A stretch of DNA of 64,000 nucleotides from Tanypteryx hageni (lineage: Eukaryota; Arthropoda; Insecta; Odonata; Petaluridae): the NCBI GenBank assembly GCA_028673005.1, contig CM054117.1, forward strand, positions 2,170,001 through 2,234,000, in the 5' to 3' direction. The translations under genes were made by a program, and so were the position numbers. The notes below the pieces were generated by a model. That model was not told where the DNA came from. It saw only the letters and a program-made list of their open reading frames with translations, and searched no databases. This document shows positions 55,757 through 64,000 of the stretch, one piece after another (positions within the stretch are counted from its first letter, which is position 1; each line of letters starts with the position of its first letter).

Positions 55757-57438
55757 GGTAAAATAGTCCTCCAATCGGATCTCCGGGCGGTGATTGCCTT
55801 GAGGAAAACATTTGTCGAAAGGAATTTACGAATAGGCACTTGGAACGTAGGAACTATGAGAAAGGCAGGAAAGCTAAGAACTTGAAAGAGGAAATGAGAA
55901 GAAATAGAGTTGACATTATAGGACTGAGTGAAACAAGATGGGAAGGAGAATGACAGTTCGACTCGGAAGAGTTCACGGTAGTTTACTCTGGAGGAAATAG
56001 TGGGGAAATGGGAGTAGCTCTGGTACTTAGGAAAGATATGATGAAAAGCGTGACAAAGATAATAGCAACGAACGATAGACTGATGGCAATAATGCTAAAG
56101 GCAGTTCCAGTGGACATGCTGATAATCCAGGTATATTTGTTAACGTCAGCTCATGAATAAAGGTGAAATACTCCTTTAGCCAAACAATTAGAGGGTTACA
56201 AAACCCAATGTATTTCGCCCACAAGGTGGGCATCGTCAGGGGTAAAACCTGTTTCAACAGTGACTGGGAGCCAACTGCCATAAAAAAATGAGGTTCTTGA
56301 GATTCTATAGGGGTAGTTAGAATCATATCAGAAAGGGCAATAGAGTACAGTCAAGATATCTGCGCATGTTTCGTAGACTGGCAGAAGTCCTTCGATACAT
56401 TAAATTGGGTAATGTTGATGAATGTATTAAAGGACATAGGTGTAGACTGGAAAGACAGGAGACTGATCAGGAATCTATATGTGATTGAAGTTGAAAAAGT
56501 CAGTTTGGGAAATGAGGACACCTGCGAAGTAAATATTGGTATAGGAGTAAGACAGGACTGCTGCCTATCGCCTATTCAATATAAGTATATAGAGAAAGTC
56601 TAATGCAAGAAGCGTAAAAAGGCACAGGAGATTTAAAAATTGGAGGAAGATTTATAAGATCGGTAAAATACGCGGATGATCAAGTACTTCTAGCAAGAAA
56701 GGAAGAGGAATCCCAGAAAATGATAAATAGACTAGAAATAACAGGTAGAAAATACGGTATGAAAATTAATACAGAAAAATCCAAGGTCATTCAAATATCG
56801 TGCAAAAAAGAGAATCTGAGCATAAGTATTGGAGGAAAGCCTTTAGAACAAGTTTCGGATTATAAATACCTTGGAGGGATCTTAACAACAGAAGCAAAAT
56901 GTACGGATGAGATCAGGACTAGAATAGGAAAAGCAAAAGCGGCTTCAATAAAGAAGAAACACCTACTTACGGGGAATATAAGGGAAGATATCCGCAAGAA
57001 CTTCATAAAATTCTGTATGGAGTAAAGCTTTATACGGGGCAGAAACATGTACGCTAAGGAAAAGTGACATCAAATACGTTGAAAGCTTTGAAATGTGGTT
57101 TTGGAGGAGAATGCTGAAGATACAATGGTCAGATAGGATAAAAACCGATGAAATGCTACGAACAGTAGGAGAGAAGTGAATGATTATACAGACTATAAGA
57201 ATGAGGAAAGCAAACCTGAGGAGAGAGAGTAGGATTAAAGATGTGTTAGAAGGAAAACTAGATGGGAAAAGGGAAAGAGGTAGGAAAAGGCTTCAGCTGA
57301 TAGACGATTTGAAAGGGAAAGAGACTTATCAAGATATGAAGAGGACAGCGGAAAATAGGAGTATATGGAGAACCTGGTTTAACCGTGAATAATCATGGAC
57401 CTGTCTACGGAAAGATTACCTATAATGATGAGTAGTAT
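55757..57438 (+). pseudogene. RTE/BovB-like LINE, longest copy, interrupted
   Basis: A leader containing cggatctccgggcggtgatt (about 55778) is followed by the endonuclease start (RIGTWNVGTMRKAGKLR, RRNRVDIIGLSETRWEGE). After a Penelope-like insert at about 56130-56300, the reverse transcriptase continues: SQDICACFVDWQKSFDTLNW, DIGVDWKDRRLIRNLYV, GVRQDCCLSPIQ, SVKYADDQVLLARKEEES with the catalytic YADD kept, GMKINTEKSKVIQI and YKYLGGILTTEAKCTDEI. The tail reads KYVESFEMWFWRRMLKIQW, MIIQTIRMRKANLRR and GKRERGRKRLQLIDDL, ending at WFNRE* (57390-57392). A terminus (accgtgaataatcatggacc ... atgatgag) is shared with 26880-27292. About 1 kb between the domains is missing, and there are frameshifts near 56600 and 57025. 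Confidence 0.88.
56130..56300 (-). mobile_element. Penelope-like fragment with hammerhead-like core
   Basis: The minus strand contains CTGACGA (56233-56239), a stem tgcccac/gtgggc with loop cttg, and GAAA (56213-56216). This is the CUGANGA-stem II-GAAA core of a hammerhead ribozyme, a motif known from Penelope-like elements. Upstream on this strand, ctgttgaaacag can form a hairpin. Downstream, taca and tgta can pair as a short stem III, but the base next to the expected cleavage site does not fit the consensus, so activity is doubtful. It is homologous to 2895-3060 and interrupts the RTE-like LINE. Confidence 0.5.
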
Positions 57439-57629
57439 TCATATCTGATTTTGATTTATTTAATCAACATTCTAAAGTTATCAACTTCGCAGTAATGAAA
57501 ATATTACCTTTATTTCAGAAGAATTGACAGTTTTCAATAAAACTAGCTGCTTACTGCAGCGTTGCTTGCAGCAACAATAGACATGTGCTTACTTCCACCC
57601 GGCATGGTAAATTAATGCAATGAAATTCA

Positions 57630-58130
57630 TCAATATGGGTGGGTTTAGTTTTGGAAATGTATTCCAAAATACTACATAGCCTCCTGGTGGAGAACTTTTC
57701 AACTTTCTTCCACGTTCCCGCATAGGTTATACCAAAAGATACAAAAATGTACAACATAAATATTTTCTATCAAAATTTCCCGTTCAAATTACGTTTTGTG
57801 ACAAATGCTGATATTAGATATTTGTACTTTTTATGTTAATATTTTTAAGATTAATGTAATGCAATGGAAATCAAGAATTTGCATGCGCATAATTTTTAAT
57901 AATGCATGTCAAAATATTACAATGCCTCCTAGTGGCGAACATTTAAACTATATCCAACAGTCCCGCATTTTAGGTTTTACAGGTGCTTTGACTGCCAAGA
58001 GATGACAATATGGTAAAATTGCAGGACTATAGTTTTTCCTATCAAAATCTTCTTTTCAAATTAGGTTTTTCAACTATAGCTTTTATTAGATACTCGTAGT
58101 GTTTTAATTTTAATGTTCTAGGCGATATTT
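57630..58130. repeat. Diverged ~250-bp tandem duplication
   Basis: 57655-57835 and about 57905-58115 share the block order ccaaaatactacat/tcaaaatattacaa, cctcctggtggagaac/cctcctagtggcgaac, gttcccgcat/gtcccgcatt, ctatcaaaatt, ttcaaattacgttt/ttcaaattaggttt, and ttagatatttgtac/ttagatactcgtag. No coding capacity was seen. Confidence 0.65.
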
Positions 58131-58706
58131 TCAACAAAAAAGTATAAATACTTTTAATGAAATTTCAATAAGTTATTTAACAGGCCATTGATCAGTGTTG
58201 TCCAATAACCATTCGGGCACAAAATACAATGGTCAACTGTTACAGAGCGTTGACACGAGTCGTTCGCATCGCATGATACATCTTTTCAGACGAATTATCG
58301 TTCTTTTTTAACGCACTGACAAAACGCAATTAATATATTGATGACAGTTTAAATAATTAAATTCTCTTCGCATAAAATTTTTCTTGAAAAGTATGACGAA
58401 TACATTTTTAGGAAATTGTAGCAGTAATGACAAAATAATACATTAGCCTGATTAAATGTTACATAAACTCTTTTATATTTTTGAAATGATCTTTGGGTTA
58501 AAAATAAATAACCTACGGTTGAGATAATATTTCACACTCATTTTAAAAGATATTAGGTATAAGAATTTGGTAATAAAATTAAAACAAAATATGAATATTA
58601 ACCTAAATAGAAGCCTTTAGTATAACTTAAAAATTTATATTCCATAAGTCGCTTTCAGAGTAGCTTAACTCCTCTATTTTTGAAATGTCATCATCATTAC
58701 CTCTAA

Positions 58707-59671
58707 CTAGCTGAAACGACCGGCTTTCTTTCGGGAAAGACTTTTCTTTTAAGGAGCAAACGATTTTTATTATTTATTATTTTTATTGGTATATCACTTC
58801 TGATGTCATATTACAGTAAAGCTTATAAAATAAATTCTGAAATTTACTTACTTTCGCTGTTTGTTACCCCTAGTTTACTAAACTTCCCCATTTCGTAATT
58901 ACGCAAGCGATGATTACATTAACAGTTACTATTTTATGTATTATATTGTAAAGTTTTATCATTAATATAGTTACGCATTAACGTCTTACTTAATATTCAA
59001 CTGAATAGATACACCGAAGCCTTTAAAGCAGCAATAAAATTATGTGGATTACGTCCATACTATTAGCCAAAATGTAAACAATAAACAACATCTTGGTTAC
59101 CGAACAAATGTAAGTAGATGTATAGATTTATGTTGAGATAAATCTTTCAATGTTAATGGCAAAATATGACAATCTTCTAATATTCCTTAAAAACCATTTG
59201 CCTCAATTAATAAGTATTCATAGACTATATTTAGGCATGAATCCATTTGTAACCTTTATCTTGGCGTTAGATATTCTTCCTCTACAGCACGCCAGGGCGT
59301 GGATTTTCCTAGCATTAATCTTTACCTGTCTATCTCCCTTTGAAGAGGACGACAATAAAGAAATTTAGCTTAGTTGCCGCCTGGAAAATGTTGATATAAA
59401 CCGATAAATTTGGCGCTTAATGGATAATTTCGATTAATTTAGCATGTAATAGGACAAAATATGAATAGACTTAAAATATTCAGTCATTTCACGTGATCTT
59501 AAGTTAATATTTAGGTATATTTATACGCACATCAGTGAAGGGCTGCATGGCATTTTGGGGCTTCTCCACACCATATCCCATGCATTCTTATGGAAATAAT
59601 ATTTTCTTGATCCAATGAGGTACGAGAGAACCCACGGTCTGCAAACCTAGACAAAGTTCCTCCTTTGGTCC
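58707..59671 (-). mobile_element. Helitron-ended repeat, copy 1
   Basis: On the minus strand this ~965-bp repeat ends with CTAG (58707-58710) followed by T, the Helitron 3' terminus and target preference. Just inside it is a decayed hairpin (cccgaaagaaagccggtc). It is highly similar over its length to 61626-62586. The other end meets a LINE fragment at about 59672. No Rep or helicase coding remains. The 72-codon frame 59150-59368 is only partly kept in the other copy. Confidence 0.75.
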
Positions 59672-59681
59672 CTTTGTGCCC

Positions 59682-59925
59682 TATCCAATTTGCTTTTCTT
59701 TTCCTGATTGTTTTATTAGCGTTTTTTCTTCCCCGACCATTTCTAATACTTTTTCGTTTCTCTTCCTCTCTGTCCATTTCAGCTTCATCATCCTCCTCCA
59801 TACCCACATCACAAAACTTTCTAAATATTTTCCTCCTTTCTCCTTACCGTCCACGTCTCTGTCCCATAAATAGCTATGCTCCATATGTATCATTTCGCTA
59901 ATTTCTTCCTTGTTTCTAAATTTTT
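59682..59925 (-). pseudogene. RTE/BovB-like LINE C-terminal fragment
   Basis: Minus frames read KYLESFVMWVWRRMMKLKWT, EKVLEMVGEEKTLIK and TIRKRKANWIGH. This is the same segment as in 26880-27292 (KYLESFEMWTWRRMLKIKWT). It ends exactly where the Helitron-ended repeat begins, which suggests that the repeat inserted into this LINE or truncated it. Confidence 0.78.
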
Positions 59926-60865
59926 CTCATGCTTGTGAGAAGCTCCCTCTTCTCGTTAAATACTGATAAATACATAAAAAATATACATTTACGCCATTTA
60001 TCCATTCAGACGTCCGCAGGCCATTGAACGAAATTTGTATGATGATTTTTTGTATATTACTTGGTATATGCAATAAATTTTAAAGTTGTCTGCAATAAGG
60101 TTTGATGTTATGGGGCGTTATTTTGCAACAAAGTAAAAATATCCCTATTTTTTAGCAATAATTTATCTTCCTCCCCCTCCCCGGCAATCTTGCCAACCAG
60201 GATGTATTTCGTGAACGCTAACTTGGCAGACTTTCAAAAAGAATGCAGGTCACAAAGTCAATTGGCAAACTGAATTGGCAGAACTTGGATAAAATTAATG
60301 GAGACAAAAAATTATGGAATCGCACCCAATAAATTAAAATGGATGACAATATAAAGCAACCGCGGTGGTATTTACGCCATTTGCTCAGAAGATTAACTTT
60401 TGCGATTCTTTTATATTTATTCCAGGGCAAAATACCCGAGCAGCAGAATTCAAAGCTATATCTTTGAAAGCTTTTCGAAGAGAAATTTTTGTTTTTCATC
60501 TTCCAATCATCACCTATTAAATTATCGCAATTTCTAAAGAATCAACGATTGTGAGAATAAATTTCCTCTTATAGAGAAATTTAAATCGTATTATCTATCT
60601 TCATGGGAACGACTTGATAACTAAATAATAAGAAGAAAAAAACGTCTAAATAAAATTCGTACCTTTAAATTAAATGAGGAATATTATTTTCATATGTATT
60701 CAATTCCGCTTCCATTCACCATCTTCGGTTCCTCTTTATCCTACAATCGGTTTCCTCTAATGATTTCAATAAAACTTCTCTGGTCACATTCGTTCCTTTC
60801 GGTGCTACGTATCAATTGCGGACACATTTAAAAAAAAAAGTTAAAAATACGATTCCTTTCGCATG
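59926..60865. other. No gene recognised
   Basis: AT-rich. A 93-codon minus frame (60499-60218) has no recognised domain. Confidence 0.4.
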
Positions 60866-60869
60866 GTTT

Positions 60870-61198
60870 ACTGTTTCCCTCTTGCCCCCCATTAACCTCC
60901 CCTCAACTTATACTCCCCCGCAACCACCCCACCCCATGATACCTCACAGCTCCCACTTCATCGTCCCCCTCCCCTCCCTTCAAATCTCCTCCCTCTTCCC
61001 CTCCCTGCCCATCTCCCCCCTCCCCCTCTCAACCCACCAGAACATCTCATTCGGCTGAACCCCTTCGACTGCAAAACTTTGTCGGTGTGAATATGAGCAT
61101 AGAAGGAGAAAAAGAAGGAAGGGAGGAAGTAATAGGAGAGATAGAGCAGGAGAGGGTAGGGAAGAGGGAGGGAGAGAGGGGAGGAGGAAAGGGTATAG
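60870..61198. repeat. Polypyrimidine block followed by polypurine block
   Basis: 60878-61045 is almost all C/T with A (ccctcccc type), and 61085-61198 is almost all G/A (gggagggagag type) on the same strand. The two are roughly complementary in composition and could pair as an imperfect large hairpin or form triplex DNA. The plus frame at 60816-61058 is a composition artefact. Confidence 0.8.
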
Positions 61199-61625
61199 AT
61201 AATCGTCTTTATTCGGGGTGAAATTTAGATCGTAAGGTCCAGTCTTACATTTAACCCTTCGTCAATATAATACATATAAGAAAAATAAAATAACATATTA
61301 TAATACACATTACATAAACAGTATATAAATCGTACAAAGTAAAAAAATATAAAATTTAACACAGATTTGAGTCTGTGAGGAAAACCTAAATATGAACAGA
61401 TATGTCCTCCGTAGAAAACCCACGCAGATAAACACCCACTGAGAAAGGGGGTGTGAAAAACCTACAAAAACGTTAGATAGTGAATATATGGTAATATAAT
61501 CCTACAACATTAAATAGAAAGGAGTATGTACAATAGAAGAGTTCGCATATACAACGTCGTTCTATACCTTCATAAAAAATACATGAAAAGGTAATAACGT
61601 AATATACACAAGAAATATACATTAA
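61199..61625. other. AT-rich gap
   Basis: Low-complexity AT-rich sequence beginning with ctttattcggggtgaaattt. No gene or family is recognised. Confidence 0.4.
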
Positions 61626-62586
61626 CTAGCTGAAACGCCCGGCTTCGCTCGGGAAAGTTTTCTTTTAAGTAGCAAACGATTTTCATTATTTATTATTTTT
61701 TGATATATCACTTATGATGTCATATTTCAATAAAGCTTATAAAATAAATTCTGAAATTTACTTACGTTCGCTGTTGGGTACCCCAAGTTTACCAAACGTT
61801 CTCCATTCCTAAATTACGCAAGCGATGTTTACATTAACATTTACTATTTTATGTATCGTATTGTAAAGTTTTATCATTAATATAGTTACGCATTAACGTC
61901 TTACTTAATATTCAACTGAATAGATACACCGAAGCCTTTAAAGCAGCAATAAAATTATGTGGATTACATCCATACTATTAGCCAAAATGTAAACAATAAA
62001 CAACATCTTGGTTACCGAACAAATGTAAGTAGATGTATAGATTTATGTTGAGATAAATCCTTCAATGATAATGGTAAAAGACAACAATGTTTTGATATTC
62101 CTTAAAAATCATTTAACACACTTTAAAAGTATTCATAGATTATGTTTAGAATTTAGGCATGAATCCATTTGTATCCTTTACTTTGGCGGTGGTTATTTTT
62201 CCTCTACGGCGCGCCATGGCGTGAATTTTCCTTGCATTAATCTTTACGTGGCTATCTCCCTTTGCTGAGGACAATAATTAAGAAATTTAGCTTTGTTGCC
62301 GCCTTGAAAATGTTAATAAAATTTGCGCTTAAAGTATAATTTCGAGCGATTTAACATGTAATACGAGAAAAGAGAAACATAATAAAAATATTCAGTGTTT
62401 CTTGCGTCAAATAAGTCATTTTCCGTGATCGTAAGTTAATATTTAGGTATATTTATATCCACATCAGTGAAGGGCTGCATGGCATTTTGGGGTTTCTCAA
62501 CACCATTTCCCATGCATTCTTATGGAAATAGTATTTTATTGATACCCCACGGTCTGCAAACCTAGACCAAGTTCTTCCTTTGGTCC
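61626..62586 (-). mobile_element. Helitron-ended repeat, copy 2, intact hairpin
   Basis: The minus-strand 3' end reads a GC-rich hairpin cccgagcgaagccggg (61638-61653 in plus coordinates), then cgtttcag and CTAG (61626-61629) with a following T. The hairpin about 10 bases before CTRR, insertion before T and absence of inverted ends are Helitron signatures; this hairpin type is common in animal Helitrons. The body matches 58707-59671 in order, with small indels (for example taaacaataaacaacatctt). The 5' TC start was not identified. Non-autonomous; no coding capacity. Confidence 0.82.
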
Positions 62587-62920
62587 ATAGGATGGCCCAT
62601 GAAACTTTTGAATTCTATAGCTTCAACGGTGTAAAAACGTATAAATAACATACATACATACATACACACACTCTACAATATTTGTAAGTTTAGAGAGAAT
62701 AGGATAAAATATATATGGAATATATACAACGAATACATGCAATGAATATATTCAATGAATATAGAGGTTGAAACATGCATATTATAAGAAAAAAGGAAAT
62801 GATATTATATAACATATACAATATAAAACAATACAAAATTATATGAAATAACATAACACACTGAGAATGATTATAAACAATATAATATAGTAGACACTAG
62901 ACAATAAAAACGCAACAAAG
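62587..62920. other. AT-rich gap with CATA repeat
   Basis: A short (catA)n run (about 62648-62668) is followed by AT-rich low-complexity sequence. No gene was seen. Confidence 0.5.
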
Positions 62921-62924
62921 TAGA

Positions 62925-63055
62925 AGAGAGGGAAGAGGGAGGGAGAGAGGGGAGGGGAGAAGGGAGGGAGAGGGAGGGAGGGGAGAGATTGGGAGGGAGA
63001 GGGAGAGTTAGAGGGGGTGGAGGGAAGGGGAGAGAAGGGAGGCGTGAGAAATGGG
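62925..63055. repeat. Purine-rich block
   Basis: Nearly continuous G/A with gggaggga words. The 100-codon minus frame (63173-62871) arises from it. The segment to 63435 (including 63065-63385) has no recognised gene. Confidence 0.8.
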
Positions 63056-63435
63056 AGACTTCACTCACGCTCCATGAGGAAAAAATATGCGTAGAGAGAA
63101 GTAGAATACAAAAGTCGTTCGCTTTGCACACGCGTACCACACCGCCCACAAAAAAGAAATATATGGCGTCCATAAAAAATTGATCGTAAAAAAGTAGTCC
63201 GGGAAAAAATAATGGCGCTTAAAAAATAATATCTGTTGGTCGTCACTTTTTACGCGAAGGCGGGAGATAGAAATTGAAAAAATAATAATGCCAGAATAAA
63301 TATATAAATACAAAGCTGCCCCTGGAGGGGTGAGTGGGAGGGGACACTCGTTCCGAGGCCCGCGATTGTTAACTTTTGAATTCAAATCACGGGTGACAGA
63401 TGACTACCGATTAAAATGGAATGGCGGACGCGTCT

Positions 63436-63655
63436 GAGGATGGGAGGGTTAAAGTGTTAGGATGGAGGGAAGTGGCGGTGGGAGGAAAAGGGGAGAATGG
63501 TGGGGCGGAAAATTGGGAGGGAGGAAAGGGGAGGGAGGCCAGAGAGAGGAAACGTCCGCAAAGTGGGTTGGGAAGAGAGATGTGCTGGACGCAGAGAGAG
63601 AGAGATATAGTGAGTAGAGGGAAGGGGGAGCGAGAGGGTAAGACAAAGTCGAAAT
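63436..63655. repeat. Purine-rich block
   Basis: G/A-rich with ggaggga and gagagagag words, giving spurious minus frames (63785-63411). The remaining sequence to 64000 shows no recognised gene; the 77-codon minus frame at 63970-63737 has no known domain. Confidence 0.75.
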
Positions 63656-64000
63656 AAATGACATTTCCCGAACTGGCCGATGCTCCCGCCCTCTCCGCCG
63701 CCCCCAATTGCCCAACATCCCCCACTCCATTAAGCCTCACCCCTTTCCGTGCAATTCCGACTGCGTGAGTCGATTCGGGGAACAAATGAAGCGTGGAATT
63801 CCTTTGTGAGGGAGGCAGAGGAATAGAATGGGATGTATATGTGGAACCGGCGAGTGCGAATCAGCGATAGGATAACGAGTGGTTTTCATCTTGTTGTCCG
63901 GACTCGGTCCTCTTCTAATTTTTCTGGTAGAATGTGCGATTCCACTAGGCGCATGGATTGACTTTCGCATTCCTCTCTAGAATTTTTGGTTTTATTTCTC

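Overview
This window looks like repeat-dense intergenic or heterochromatic DNA from a metazoan, most likely an arthropod. The basis is AT-rich sequence, no open reading frame resembling an intact host gene, and a transposon mix (CR1-like and RTE/BovB-like LINEs, Ty3/gypsy, hAT with BED fingers, piggyBac, pogo, ISL2EU-type, Helitron, Penelope-like fragments, tRNA-like SINEs) typical of arthropod genomes. The species cannot be named from this sequence. All assignments come from reading translations and motifs by eye; no search was run. Similarity levels and element ends are therefore approximate.

Layout. 1-2894: about 780-bp units, two in tandem facing right and one to one and a half facing left across a 350-bp spacer. 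2895-3060: Penelope-like fragment with a degenerate hammerhead-like core. 3582-6215: decayed Helitron with a Ulp1-like cysteine protease, a basic repeat linker and the Rep HUH motif, cut off by a CR1-like LINE (6220-7590, minus), then a second LINE 3' end (7625-8350, plus) beside a piggyBac 5' end (8351-8872, minus). 9.8-17 kb: hAT terminus, LINE ORF1, CR1-like RT tail with a duplicated 3' end, purine-rich tracts, a piggyBac MITE bounded by TTAA, a piggyBac 3' end, a large ATGT/TG/TGCG microsatellite and a LINE endonuclease fragment. 17.7-20.7 kb: the most distinctive unit, a convergent pair of decayed genes (SWIM/YqaJ-like nuclease, plus; THAP and DDE_Tnp_4 transposase, minus), as expected for an ISL2EU element. 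27-34.6 kb: RTE-like 3' end, hAT pieces in opposite orientations, and a gypsy RNase H/integrase remnant. 35-44 kb: possible LTR, purine-rich blocks, a hAT MITE with a perfect 8-bp target duplication, an RTE-like fragment, a nearly full-length decayed piggyBac transposase and another hAT-like MITE. 44-52 kb: a repeat present twice, an internally deleted pogo element, a SINE and a LINE fragment. 52-64 kb: SINEs, the longest RTE-like copy (55.76-57.44 kb) with a Penelope-like insert, two copies of a Helitron-ended repeat (58.7 and 61.6 kb) and polypurine/polypyrimidine blocks.

The elements do not work together as a pathway. They are nested layers of insertions, nearly all inactivated by stops, frameshifts, deletions or loss of catalytic residues. 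The best leads are the YqaJ plus transposase pair, the protease-Helitron in one reading frame, the hammerhead-like core and the inverted tandem array at the start.
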